A stretch of 64,000 nucleotides of DNA from LMUY01 sp965276785 (GCA_965276785.1 OZ255629.1:1178001-1242000); one strand, 5' to 3'; numbered from the stretch's first letter, positions 36,083-44,553 are shown. A program made the numbers and translations. Notes: a model not told the origin generated them from the sequence alone.

Positions 36083-36916
36083 CTGACACCGCTCGGCATC
36101 ATCGCCGGCGGCGGTCCACTGCCCGCGCGAGTGGCTGCCACCGCGCAGGCGAGCGGCCGACCGGTGCATGTGGTGGCGTTGGATGGCTACGCCGACGGCG
36201 CCATGCTGTCGCTCTATCCCTGCACGGCAGCCCGTCTTGGTGCGGTCGGCCACATCTTGGAGACGCTGCGGCGCCATGACTGCCGCGACATCGTGCTGGT
36301 CGGGCCGGTGCGGCGGCCCTCGCTGCTGCACCTGCGCCCCGATGCCGAGGGCGCACGGCTGTTGGCGCGGATCGGCCGCGCGGCCTTTACTGGCGATGAC
36401 GGGTTCCTCGCCGCCATCGTCCGCGTGCTGGGCGAAGAGGGATTTCACGTGCTCGGCGCCCACGAGGTGCTGACCGAGGCACTTGCGCCGGCGGGGCTGC
36501 TCAGCCGCGCCAGGCCCGACCTGGCGGCCGAGCAGGACATCGCTCGTGGCGTCGCGGTGGCGCGGGCACTGGGGGCGGTGGACGTGGGCCAGGGCTGCGT
36601 CGTGCAGCAGGGGATCGTGTTGGCAGTGGAGGCGATCGAGGGCACTGACGCCATGCTCGCCCGCGCCGCCGGCTTGCGCCGCCCCGGCCCTGGCGGCGTG
36701 CTGGTCAAGCTGGTCAAACCGGGGCAGGATCGCCGCGCCGACTTGCCGACCTTGGGCCCGCGAACGATTGATGCGGCAGCGGGAGCCGGACTGCGCGGCG
36801 TTGCGTTTGAGGCTGGCGGCACGCTGTTCACCGACCGAGTTGGATGCGTGGCCCGCGCCGATGCCGCCGGGCTGTTCCTGCTCGGCCTGCCACCACCAAT
36901 GGGAGACACTCCATGA
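36083..36916 (+). CDS. lpxI: UDP-2,3-diacylglucosamine pyrophosphatase LpxI
   Basis: LpxI hydrolyses UDP-2,3-diacylglucosamine to lipid X; it replaces LpxH in alphaproteobacteria. The 277-residue product starts from CTG 36083, giving the conserved LGIIAGGGPLPARVAA motif. The C-terminal catalytic domain has the metal-binding Asp in IEGTDAMLARAAGL and VLVKLVKPGQDRRADLPTLG. A GTG at 36131 is often chosen as start by rule, but would delete the glycine-rich N-terminal loop. The strong ribosome site just upstream supports CTG. Its stop overlaps the ATG of gloA. Confidence 0.9.
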   Translation: MTPLGIIAGGGPLPARVAATAQASGRPVHVVALDGYADGAMLSLYPCTAARLGAVGHILETLRRHDCRDIVLVGPVRRPSLLHLRPDAEGARLLARIGRAAFTGDDGFLAAIVRVLGEEGFHVLGAHEVLTEALAPAGLLSRARPDLAAEQDIARGVAVARALGAVDVGQGCVVQQGIVLAVEAIEGTDAMLARAAGLRRPGPGGVLVKLVKPGQDRRADLPTLGPRTIDAAAGAGLRGVAFEAGGTLFTDRVGCVARADAAGLFLLGLPPPMGDTP

Positions 36917-37305
36917 GCCGTTATCTGCACACCATGGTTCGCGTAAAGGATTTGGACAAAAGCGTGGACTTCTACAGCCGCCTGCTGGGGATGAAGCAGC
37001 TGCGCCGCAATGAGGTGCCCGGCGGGCGCTACACGCTGGCCTTTGTGGGGTTCGAGGGCAACCCGGGCCAGGCGGAGATCGAGCTGACCTACAACTGGGA
37101 CCAGGAGGAGCCGTATGACGTCGGCAACGGCTTTGGCCATTTCGCCGTCGGCGTGCCGGACGTGGCGGCGGCGTGCGAGGAGGTGACCGCCGGCGGCGGC
37201 AAGGTGACCCGCCCAGCGGGACCGGTGAAGCACGGCACCACCATCATCGCCTTCGTGGAGGACCCGGACGGCTACAAGATCGAATTGATTCAGCGCGATA
37301 ACTGA
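36913..37305 (+). CDS. gloA: Lactoylglutathione lyase (glyoxalase I)
   Basis: GloA isomerises the hemithioacetal of methylglyoxal and glutathione. The 130-residue protein begins MSRYLHTMVRVKDLDKSVDF, with H6 as a metal ligand. The other likely ligands are the Glu of AEIELTYNWD, the His of GFGHFAVGV and the Glu of DPDGYKIELIQ. These are the nickel/cobalt-type Glo1 ligands. The length is usual. It overlaps the lpxI stop by four bases, so it is in the envelope operon, where lpxB would usually follow. Confidence 0.95.
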   Translation: MSRYLHTMVRVKDLDKSVDFYSRLLGMKQLRRNEVPGGRYTLAFVGFEGNPGQAEIELTYNWDQEEPYDVGNGFGHFAVGVPDVAAACEEVTAGGGKVTRPAGPVKHGTTIIAFVEDPDGYKIELIQRDN

Positions 37306-37494
37306 TGCGCTGCAGGTCGAACCCTCTGCCGCCAGCACAGGACGATCGCATTTGGGTTCAAGCCTCACCGGCGCGGTCAAGCTCGGCCATGACGTTCCCA
37401 ACGCGATAGCCATGCGGTTGCGGGAGAGGCAGACTGAGTCACCCCCCTGATCCCGCCCTCGCTGCCCACCCTCACCGACCTGTTCGGCGGCACG

Positions 37495-38793
37495 GTGCGA
37501 ATCGGCGTGACCGGGCTGGCCCGCGCGGGAAAGACCGCGTTCCTGACCTCGGTCGCGGCCAACCTGCTGGCGATGGGCGCCGGGCTGACCACGCTCCCTG
37601 CGCTGTCGGCGCGGCTGGGTGGGCGCAAGCTCAGCGTCCGGCTGGCGCCGGTGGGCGCGGGGGCGGTGCCGCGTTTCGACGAGCCGGTCCATCTGCGTGC
37701 CTTGGCGGCCGAGCCGCCGGCGTGGCCTGCTCGGACCGGCGCCAGCTCGCTGCTCGCCTTGGAGCTGACCGTGTCCCGAAGTGGTCTGGCCGCGTCCTTG
37801 CCGTCGCGCACGCTGCGGCTCGAACTGCTGGATTATCCAGGCGAATGGCTGCTCGACTTGCCCCTGCTGAACACCGGATTTGCAGCATGGTCGGAACGCA
37901 CTCTGGCGCGGCTTGAGGGTCATCCGGCTGCGCGCGCCTTTCTCCAGTTCGCCGCCGCTCTGCCGGAAGGCGCGCCGCAAGACGAGTCGCTGGCGGCGAC
38001 CGGGCACCGGCTGTATCGCGCGGCGCTGCACCGGCTGCGCGACGAAGCGGGCCTCTCGCTGTTGCAGCCCGGCCGCTTCCTCATGCCGGCGCCCGGGGCC
38101 GAACCGCCCTGGATGGCGTTCTTTCCGCTGCGGGGCCGTGGCCGGCTCGCAACCCTGTTGGGGGAGCGATATGACGCCTACCGCAATGCCGTGCGCCAGG
38201 ACCTGGTGTCGCCGCTGTTCGGTCAATTGGACCGGCTGGTCGTGCTGGCGGACCTGCTGAGCGCGTTGGGCGCCGGGCGGGACAGCTTTGCCGACGCGCA
38301 GGCCAGCCTGGCTGCCGCGGCTGGCGCGTTGCGCTGGTCGTTCTCCTGGACGGATGCCGTGTCGGCGCTGCTGCAGCTCCGCTTGCCGCCGCCGCGCATT
38401 CGCCGCGTGGCCTATGCCGCGACCAAGGCGGATCATGTCGCGAGCCGGCAACGCGGCAACCTGCGGGCGCTGATGGCGGCGCTGGCTCCGGGCGAAGGCG
38501 GCGTGACGGCGCGCCATTTTGCCATTGCCTCGGTCCGCTGCACGGAAGACGCGACCATGCGGCTCGAAGGCCGCAGCGTGTCGGCCGTGCGCGGGCGCAT
38601 CGCGGGGGAGGGCGTTGGACTGTCGTACCCCGGCGAGGTGCCGGACAGCGCGCCCGACGAGACGTTCTGGGCCGGCGAGTTCTTCGCCCTGCCCGAGTTC
38701 GAGCCCACCCGCCTGGCCGGCGGCGGCCGGGCCGGTGTGCCGCAGATCGAGTTGGACGCGCTGCTCGCTTTCCTGCTGGATGACGTGCTGTGA
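37495..38793 (+). CDS. YcjX-family (DUF463) P-loop protein
   Basis: YcjX is a GTPase-like protein of unknown role linked to envelope stress (phage-shock neighbourhood in gammaproteobacteria). The 432-residue product from GTG 37495 has the P-loop GVTGLARAGKTAFLTSVA at the very start, the LELLDYPGEWLLDL motif and VAYAATKADHVASRQRGNL, which could be the nucleotide base-contact region. The frame stays open upstream to 37438 and encodes LTDLFGGTVRIGV-like sequence seen in the family. The true start may therefore be CTG 37447. The stop overlaps the following YcjF gene as GTGA. Confidence 0.85.
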   Translation: MRIGVTGLARAGKTAFLTSVAANLLAMGAGLTTLPALSARLGGRKLSVRLAPVGAGAVPRFDEPVHLRALAAEPPAWPARTGASSLLALELTVSRSGLAASLPSRTLRLELLDYPGEWLLDLPLLNTGFAAWSERTLARLEGHPAARAFLQFAAALPEGAPQDESLAATGHRLYRAALHRLRDEAGLSLLQPGRFLMPAPGAEPPWMAFFPLRGRGRLATLLGERYDAYRNAVRQDLVSPLFGQLDRLVVLADLLSALGAGRDSFADAQASLAAAAGALRWSFSWTDAVSALLQLRLPPPRIRRVAYAATKADHVASRQRGNLRALMAALAPGEGGVTARHFAIASVRCTEDATMRLEGRSVSAVRGRIAGEGVGLSYPGEVPDSAPDETFWAGEFFALPEFEPTRLAGGGRAGVPQIELDALLAFLLDDVL

Positions 38794-39644
38794 GGAGCCC
38801 GGGCCCGCGCGTGGTAATCGAGGACGCCAGCGCACCGAAATTGGAGCCGCCTGAGCTGATCGCTGTAGCGACCGGAGACGCCACGCCCCGGCCCGGCGGT
38901 GCTGGGTTCGCGCTGGCCGGGGTCGCTGTACTCCTGGTCGGGTTGGCGGCGCTGCAGACCGGCAACTTCGCTGCCGCGCAGTTCGAGCGTGCCGCTTGGC
39001 TCGGGTGGCTCACGGTCGCGGTCGCGGGCGGTGGGTTCGGCCTGCTGGCGGCGGGGCTGTGGCGGGAGCTGCGCGGCCTGTTCGCGCTGGCCAGGGTGGA
39101 CCGCTTGCGCGCCGCATTCACCAGCCGGGAGGGCAGCCGGGTGCATGCCGCTGCGCGCCAATGGGTGGCAACCCTGCCCGAGGCCGAAACGCTGCGCCCG
39201 GCGGTCGACGCCGCCAACGACCCGGATGCCATCGTCGCGCTGCTGCGGGCCGGTCCCGATATGGAGTTGCGATCCCGTGCGGACGCGCTGGGCCGCACCG
39301 CTGCGTTCCAGATGGCGGCTGGCATTGCGGCCACGCCCACGCCGTCGCTGGCCGCGCTGCTGATCGCCTGGCGCGGTGTGCGGCTGGTGCGCCAGGTGGC
39401 GGCGCTGTATGGCATGCGGCCGGGCTTGGTTGGCACGCTCGGCCTGCTGCGGAGGACGATGCTGGCGGCGGGGCTGGTCGCCGGGTCGGAAGCCGCAATC
39501 AACGTCGCGGCGCACGCGGTGCTGACCAACCCGCTGTTGGCGCATGCCTTGGGCGAGATGGCGGGCGCGGGCGTGGCGGCGCGACGAATTATTCTGCTGG
39601 CCCGTGCTACAGCCGCCGCCTGCAGCCCGCTGCCGCCGGAATGA
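38790..39644 (+). CDS. YcjF-family (TIGR01620/DUF697) membrane protein
   Basis: The 284-residue protein has two membrane segments at about residues 40-62 and 70-92, then a helical DUF697-like domain with RADALGRTAAFQMAAGIAAT and LIAWRGVRLVRQVAALYGMR. Its partner YcjX is directly upstream, with a four-base overlap. YcjX-YcjF pairs are common in proteobacteria, and their shared function is not known. The product is probably an inner-membrane protein with the large domain in the cytoplasm. Confidence 0.85.
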   Translation: MRSPGPRVVIEDASAPKLEPPELIAVATGDATPRPGGAGFALAGVAVLLVGLAALQTGNFAAAQFERAAWLGWLTVAVAGGGFGLLAAGLWRELRGLFALARVDRLRAAFTSREGSRVHAAARQWVATLPEAETLRPAVDAANDPDAIVALLRAGPDMELRSRADALGRTAAFQMAAGIAATPTPSLAALLIAWRGVRLVRQVAALYGMRPGLVGTLGLLRRTMLAAGLVAGSEAAINVAAHAVLTNPLLAHALGEMAGAGVAARRIILLARATAAACSPLPPE

Positions 39645-39746
39645 GCGACGATTTTGTTTCACGTCAGCGCCAAAGTCGTGCCCCGATGGTAGCGCGATGG
39701 CGGCAGTTGTGTTCAGCATCCTGCTCCAAGCACAGGAGTGATGGGC

Positions 39747-40403
39747 ATGCGTTTTCGGACGATGGTGTTGGCTGCTGGCCTGCTTTGCATGAGTTCGATG
39801 CCCGCCTGGTGCTATGACTTGACATACCAAAATATGTTAGTGGCTGCCATGAAGCTCGACCCGGCGTTTGATTACGACAACACCGTGGATGGCTATATGC
39901 AAGCGTTCCGCCCTGCGGTTTGGCAGAAATACCATGACGATGAGTTTCAGCGCCATGACAAGGAGGCCGAAACGCTGCAGCTTATGAAGGCTGCGGCGGC
40001 GAACTTCAATATAAACGATCCGATCGTTATCCATACCAGTCTGCAGTTTGGCGAATACGACTTCAAGAGCCATCAATTCGCGCTCAATCCCTTCAGCGAC
40101 GGCAGCTTCTTTCCGGTGAACTATTGCTGCGCGCAGGGGCTGCCGAATCAGATCAAGCTGTTCTTCTCCAATCCCGACATCATCAACGGGCTCGCCATGG
40201 ATGAGCAGACTGCCAAGAACTTCCTTGACCAGCACAAGCAATACGGCTCGGTGAACCGGCAGTTGAACGCGGAAATCAGCGTGAAGCTCGCTTCGGCAAA
40301 AACCGACTTCGAACTGGTGGGCGAGGTGATCAGAGTGGTTTTGCATGATCCGATGAACAAGAATGCGGTTGTCGCGACGTTCACGCCCAAGAGCAGTTCT
40401 TGA
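39747..40403 (+). CDS. Secreted protein of unknown function (possibly DUF4852-like)
   Basis: The 218-residue product has a signal peptide (RFRTMVLAAGLLCMSSMPAW) and a mixed-charge globular region with INDPIVIHTSLQFGEYDFKS and DPMNKNAVVATFTPKSSS. The first resembles DUF4852-type proteins, but I am not certain of the family. ATG 39747 has CAGGAG eight bases upstream; ATG 39741 is closer than usual. The base composition is plainly more AT-rich than neighbouring genes and the codon use is less biased, suggesting acquisition. It overlaps the TTG start of the next gene. Confidence 0.65.
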   Translation: MRFRTMVLAAGLLCMSSMPAWCYDLTYQNMLVAAMKLDPAFDYDNTVDGYMQAFRPAVWQKYHDDEFQRHDKEAETLQLMKAAAANFNINDPIVIHTSLQFGEYDFKSHQFALNPFSDGSFFPVNYCCAQGLPNQIKLFFSNPDIINGLAMDEQTAKNFLDQHKQYGSVNRQLNAEISVKLASAKTDFELVGEVIRVVLHDPMNKNAVVATFTPKSSS

Positions 40404-40930
40404 GCCAAAAGCCGCTTGCGGGAACGGCATTCAACCTTGCTGCGCTGCCGGCCGTCCTGCTTGCGAGCGCGCTTGCGCCCAGCCTTGCGGCCGAGCCGGC
40501 AGTGGACGAGACCGCCATCGCCATCCAGGATGCGAGCGGCCAGAGCCACACCCTCACCGCGGCCGAGATCGAGCAGCTTGCGCCTGTCAAGCTGTCGGTC
40601 TCGTTCGGCACCGAACACGGCACCCGGCAGGCCCGGTTCGAGGGGCCGTTGCTGTGGACGGTGCTGGACCATGCCGGCGCGACCGGTTCGGGCAAGCCGC
40701 GCGAACAGGCCCATCTGGCGGTGACGGTCAGGGGCCACGATGGCTACTCGGCCACGTTGGCGCTGGGGGAGGTCTCCCCGGCTTTCGAGGGCAAGCAGGC
40801 GATTTTGGCCGACAGGCAAGACGGCCAGCCGATGGCGCCGGGCCATTTCCGCCTGGTGATTCCCGGCGACCGCGCGGGCGGACGCAGCGTGCGCGACGTG
40901 GTGCAGGTGGCGGTCGTCGCGGTGCCCTGA
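40400..40930 (+). CDS. Periplasmic molybdopterin-binding-domain-like protein
   Basis: The 176-residue product has a signal peptide (AFNLAALPAVLLASALAPSL, cleavage near LAA-EP). It is followed by a SUOX-type oxidoreductase molybdopterin-binding-like domain: GQSHTLTAAEIEQL, ARFEGPLLWTVLDHAGA, VRGHDGYSATLALGE and VIPGDRAGGRSVRDVVQVAV. The cysteine that holds the molybdenum cofactor in true oxidoreductases is absent, so it probably does not bind cofactor directly. The TTG start overlaps the previous stop. The last 187 bases overlap the convergent modB-modC gene. Its position beside a molybdate transporter is suggestive. Confidence 0.7.
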   Translation: MSQKPLAGTAFNLAALPAVLLASALAPSLAAEPAVDETAIAIQDASGQSHTLTAAEIEQLAPVKLSVSFGTEHGTRQARFEGPLLWTVLDHAGATGSGKPREQAHLAVTVRGHDGYSATLALGEVSPAFEGKQAILADRQDGQPMAPGHFRLVIPGDRAGGRSVRDVVQVAVVAVP

Positions 40931-42750
40931 GCGACTGCGGGCCAGACCTGGATCGCCGCCGGGTCGATACTGACCCGGCAGCGTCCGGGCTGGGGTGGGA
41001 CGCTGCCCGCCGCCGCCTGCAACACGGCCGTGCCCAGTTGCAGCGTGAGCCAGCGCTCCCCGGCGCGGAATTCACCCACCGCGAGCACAGTGGCGGCGTA
41101 ATCCCCGTCGGCGGCCACCCGGATCGCGCTGCGGCGGGCGGCCCACCCGACCGGGCCACGCTGCAGCGGCACGCCGGCGACCTCGATGCAGGTGCCGCCG
41201 ACGTCGATCCGATTGGGTGCGACGGCGTTCCCCAGTGCCACGGTTTCGGCGCCGAGCAGCCGGGCGGCGGCCTCGCTAGCGGGGCGCTGGAACAGCTCGG
41301 AGACCGGGCCCGCCTGCAGGACACGGCCCCATTCGAGCAGGAGGAGATCGTCGGCCAGCAGCACGGCCTCGGCCGGGTCGTGCGTGACCAGGATGGTGGT
41401 GGCGCCGATTTCGTCCTGCAACGCACGCAGTTCCTCCCGCAACTCGGCGCGCAATGGGGCATCCAGGGCGGAAAACGGTTCGTCGAGCAGCAGCAGGCTG
41501 GACGGCCGGCTCAGGGCACGGGCGAGCGCCACGCGTTGCTGCTGGCCGAGCGACAACTCGGCGGGCGTGCGGTGTTCGAGCCCGGCCAAGCCCAGGCGCT
41601 GCGTCCAATGGCGGGCGCGGGCGTCATCGGCGCCAAGCCCGAATCGCACCTGCCGATGCACGGGGAGGTGCGGCAGCAACGCATAGCTTTGCGGCACGTA
41701 GGCGACGGCGCGCAGATGCGGCGGCAGGGGTGCCAGGTCGCGGCCGCCCAGGCTAAGTTCCGTCTGTATCGCCTGGTCCACGCCGGCGATCAGGCGGAGC
41801 ATCGCCGTCTTGCCGGAGCCGGAGGCGCCCAGGATAGCGAGCCGGCGGGCCTCGGTCCGCCACGAGACATCCAGCGTGAAGGCATCGCCGGGGCGATGAA
41901 ACGCCAAGTCCAGCCGGCGGACCGGGTGCTGCACGGCGGCGGCGGCGGCCAGTGCCGGCAGCGGCGCGGACCACGGCGGAGCGCCGGAAGCGGGGCGCCG
42001 CTCGGCGCGCAGGCTGGCCGCCATCACCAACGCGGCCACGGCGAGGGTGGGCAGCAGGATGGGGAGCATGGCCGGCAGCCCCTCGCTGCCGAATGCGATG
42101 TAGCTGTACACCGGCAGGGAATAGGGGTGGTAGGCCACCATCACCGTGGCGCCGAATTCGCCGAACGCGCGCAGCCAGGTGAGCAGCAGCCCGGCCGCGA
42201 TGCCCCGGGCCGCCAAGGGCAGGCCGACCCGGCGGAACACCGCGGCGGGCGTGTGACCGAGCGTGGCGGCCACGTCCTCCAACGCCGGGTCGATGGCGGC
42301 AAAGGCGGAGCGGGCCGCGATGATGAGGAACGGCGCGGCGACGAACGCCTCGGCCAGCACGATGCCCGGGAAGGAGTCGGTCAGCGCACCGTTGGTCAGG
42401 CGGCCGAGCGGGCTGGCATAGCCGAGCAGAAACAGCAGCAAGGTACCGCTGGCCAAAGGCGGCAAGGCAAGCGGCAGTTGCACCAGGAAGCCGAGCAGAC
42501 GCATCGGCCGGCCGGGGACCCGCGCCAGCACGTAGCCGAGCGGGATGCCGCCCAGGGCCACCAGCGCGGTCGCCGCGCTGGCGCTGGCAAGCGAGACCAG
42601 GCCGGCCGAAGCAAGGGCGGGCAGGTCCACCTGGCGCCAATCCGCGTGCGCGAATTGCCCGAGGCTGGCGACGAACGGGGCCAGCAAATAGAACGCCAGC
42701 AAACCGCCCAGCAGCGGCAGAACAGCCGGCAGCCGGCTGACCCGGGTCAG
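40744..42750 (-). CDS. Molybdate/tungstate ABC transporter, fused permease and ATP-binding protein (ModB-ModC)
   Basis: This protein of about 668 residues joins a ModB-type permease and a ModC-type ATPase. The permease half (to about 275) has five or six membrane segments and the EAA loop DVAATLGHTPAAVFRRVGLP. The ATPase half has Walker A LGASGSGKTAMLRLIAG, signature LSLGQQQRVALARAL and Walker B LLLLDEPFSALD, followed by a TOBE-like C-terminus to about VSIDPAAIQVWP. The tail of ~60 residues beyond this is antisense to the neighbouring gene and looks unconstrained. CTG 42750 overlaps the modA stop and keeps the first membrane segment whole; TTG 42702 would cut it. Separate subunits are more usual. 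Confidence 0.88.
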   Translation of the reverse strand: MTRVSRLPAVLPLLGGLLAFYLLAPFVASLGQFAHADWRQVDLPALASAGLVSLASASAATALVALGGIPLGYVLARVPGRPMRLLGFLVQLPLALPPLASGTLLLFLLGYASPLGRLTNGALTDSFPGIVLAEAFVAAPFLIIAARSAFAAIDPALEDVAATLGHTPAAVFRRVGLPLAARGIAAGLLLTWLRAFGEFGATVMVAYHPYSLPVYSYIAFGSEGLPAMLPILLPTLAVAALVMAASLRAERRPASGAPPWSAPLPALAAAAAVQHPVRRLDLAFHRPGDAFTLDVSWRTEARRLAILGASGSGKTAMLRLIAGVDQAIQTELSLGGRDLAPLPPHLRAVAYVPQSYALLPHLPVHRQVRFGLGADDARARHWTQRLGLAGLEHRTPAELSLGQQQRVALARALSRPSSLLLLDEPFSALDAPLRAELREELRALQDEIGATTILVTHDPAEAVLLADDLLLLEWGRVLQAGPVSELFQRPASEAAARLLGAETVALGNAVAPNRIDVGGTCIEVAGVPLQRGPVGWAARRSAIRVAADGDYAATVLAVGEFRAGERWLTLQLGTAVLQAAAGSVPPQPGRCRVSIDPAAIQVWPAVAQGTATTATCTTSRTLRPPARSPGITRRKWPGAIGWPSCLSAKIACLPSKAGETSPSANVAE

Positions 42751-43589
42751 GGCAGGTGAAGGCCGGCGGGCATTTGCTTCGCGTCCCCGGCGACGGTCGG
42801 CGACAGCGTGTCCAGCCCATGTTGCTTGAGGATGGCCTGGCCGTCCGGCCCGAGCATGAAGTTCACGAACTGCACCGCCGCCGCCGGGTCGGCGGCATCG
42901 CGCAGGATGGCGATGGTGTAGCGGGCGCTGAGCGCCACCTCTGCGGGGAGGGGAGTGGCATCGATATGCAGGTCCGCCGTTTCGGTGGAGTAGAAGAAAC
43001 CGACGTCGAGCTGGCTGGATTGCAGCCGGCCGACCAGGTTCTCCTCCGGCAACACCTGGGCCGGGTTCTCCTCGCCGCCCAATACATCTGCGGCGAGGCC
43101 GGGCTGATGGTAGACCTGCTCGGCGTGGTCCAGCAGTTGCACGGTGAGCGCGCCTTTGGGGTCGAGCTTGGGGTCGGTGCGGCCGATGCGGATGCCGGGC
43201 TCGCGTAGCACCTGGTACCAGGGCTTGGTCTTCAACTCGGCGGCAAACCGGCTCGTGGGATTATAGCCGATTACCAGCGGCGATTGGGCGAAGGTGACGT
43301 ACCAGCTCACCCAGTCGCCGTTCGTGGCGCCCATCAGCGTATCGTTCACCTTCGGGCTGGCGCTGATGAACACGTCGGCGCGGCGCAGCTTGGCTTTGAT
43401 CTGGTTGGCCAACGCGTTCGACCCGGCGGCGAACCCGCGGACAGCAGCGCCGCTCGAATGATCGAAGGCCGGGCCGACACCGTGTTCCATTAGGTTCACC
43501 AGGGAGCCGGCGTAGAGCACATTGAGGTCCGCCGCCGAGGCGATGGCCGGGGCAAGCGCCAGGCTGGCGGCCAAAAGGGTTCTCAGCAT
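42747..43589 (-). CDS. Molybdate/tungstate ABC transporter substrate-binding protein
   Basis: The 280-residue periplasmic protein has a signal peptide (LRTLLAASLALAPAIASA, cleavage at ASA-AD). The binding fold follows with NVLYAGSLVNLMEHGVGPAF, ADVFISASPKVNDTLMG and VGFFYSTETADLH. The AGSL and long-linker features are closer to WtpA-type oxyanion-binding proteins than to Escherichia coli ModA. It could bind tungstate, molybdate or both. ATG 43589 opens the signal peptide; the frame is open further upstream without a sensible start. The modB-modC fusion gene follows on the same strand. Confidence 0.88.
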   Translation of the reverse strand: MLRTLLAASLALAPAIASAADLNVLYAGSLVNLMEHGVGPAFDHSSGAAVRGFAAGSNALANQIKAKLRRADVFISASPKVNDTLMGATNGDWVSWYVTFAQSPLVIGYNPTSRFAAELKTKPWYQVLREPGIRIGRTDPKLDPKGALTVQLLDHAEQVYHQPGLAADVLGGEENPAQVLPEENLVGRLQSSQLDVGFFYSTETADLHIDATPLPAEVALSARYTIAILRDAADPAAAVQFVNFMLGPDGQAILKQHGLDTLSPTVAGDAKQMPAGLHLP

Positions 43590-43705
43590 TGGCGGGGTCC
43601 TGCCGGTGTATCTGTCCGGACATAGCGCGGTTCGGCCGCCTGTGTCACGGGGCGGGGCCGGTGCTGTCCCGCATGAGCTGGCGCTCATACCGGCTCCCGT
43701 CTGTT

Positions 43706-44427
43706 ACGTCATATGCCGTTGCGCATGGGTGGCCGGGTCAAGCCCGGCCATGACGTGCCGTTGTGTCCTTAGCCCGAGTCTCTGCGGTGAGGAACGGGAG
43801 CGGCAGAGGTGTAAGGCGGTTGGGCGGCGAGCCTTGGGAGGGCGGTGGTGACCAGGCCGAGGTCGCGGCAGATGCGGCGGACGACCTCCTCGACGGGCAG
43901 GGATTGCAGGTCGTCGGCCCAAGCGGGGTCGTCGAGGCGCTCGTAGAGGTCGTCGAACAGGCGTTCGGCGGCCTCGCTATCGGCGGCGTCGCGAATTCGG
44001 CTGGTGACGCCGCGGGCGACCTGGCGGCGGAGCATGGCGGGGCGGTCGTCGGCGGCACGGGCGCGGGGCCAGCCGGCCTGGATGCGCTGCTTGAGCGCGA
44101 GGATGCGGCGCAGGGAGCGGGAGAGCTGGTCCAGCGCGCGGGTAGGGTGTTGGTGTGGGGCACGGCTTGGGCCATCGCGGCGGTGGTGTCGTCGATGGCT
44201 TGGCCGGTTGCGGCGGCCTCGGCGAGGGAGGCCGGGGTGCTGCCCGCTTCGGGCAGCCAAGCGGCCGCGGCCTGGGCGAGCTTCTGCTCGATGTGCATCA
44301 TGCACGAGACCACGCGCATCGCCCCCAGGGTGAGGGTGGTGGCCTCGGCAAGCACGGCGTCGGCATCGAAGGGGGCGGTGGCGTCCATGGGTGGGAAGAT
44401 AGCAGCCGGGCATGGGGCAGTTTCAAG
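43706..44427 (-). repeat. 722-bp duplicated unit, copy B
   Basis: This is the inverted counterpart of 21487-22208, exactly the same length. It lies between modA and the CHRD-domain gene. It contains the frame-broken hypothetical gene and, at its 3' end, the GTCATGGCCGGGCTTGACC-type palindrome (about 43723-43755). Confidence 0.9.
43769..44388 (-). pseudogene. Conserved hypothetical protein gene, frame-broken (copy B)
   Basis: This is the second copy of the gene at 21526-22145. The N-terminal frame starts at ATG 44388 (MDATAPFDADAVLAEATT) and is identical in amino acid sequence to copy A up to the frame break. The C-terminal part is read in the -1 frame (ALDQLSRSLRRILALKQRI through to RRDSG). 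Six base changes separate the copies in this part: CCG/CCC, AAA/GAA, GCC/GCT, GTG/GTC, GCC/ACC and CAG/CAA in the codon frame. Four are silent. Function unknown. The two copies point either to a programmed -1 shift or to a break that predates the duplication. Confidence 0.7.
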
Positions 44428-44472
44428 AGAGGAGCGCTTGGACGCCGGAGTCGCCGCTGACGGCGTGGCGCG

Positions 44473-44536
44473 ATCCAGGGGCGAGCAGCGTGTTGCGACC
44501 CTGGATGGCCGCGTCGCTGCGCTCCTCGCGATGACG
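44473..44536. repeat. Dispersed intergenic repeat with hairpin
   Basis: ATCCAGGG at 44473-44480 pairs with CCCTGGAT at 44499-44506. The following sequence, GCGTCGCTGCGCTCCTCGCG, is the reverse of the very common CGCGAGGAGCGCAGCGACGC intergenic motif. It lies downstream of the CHRD gene (minus strand) and may end its transcript. Confidence 0.5.
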
Positions 44537-44553
44537 GCATGGGGTTCCGCGAG

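Noticed and set aside
37306..37440. tRNA-like TTCAAGCC segment downstream of gloA
   Set aside because: No acceptor stem, D-arm or anticodon arm could be formed around it; it is next to a half-copy of a dispersed palindrome (GGTCAAGCTCGGCCATGACG).
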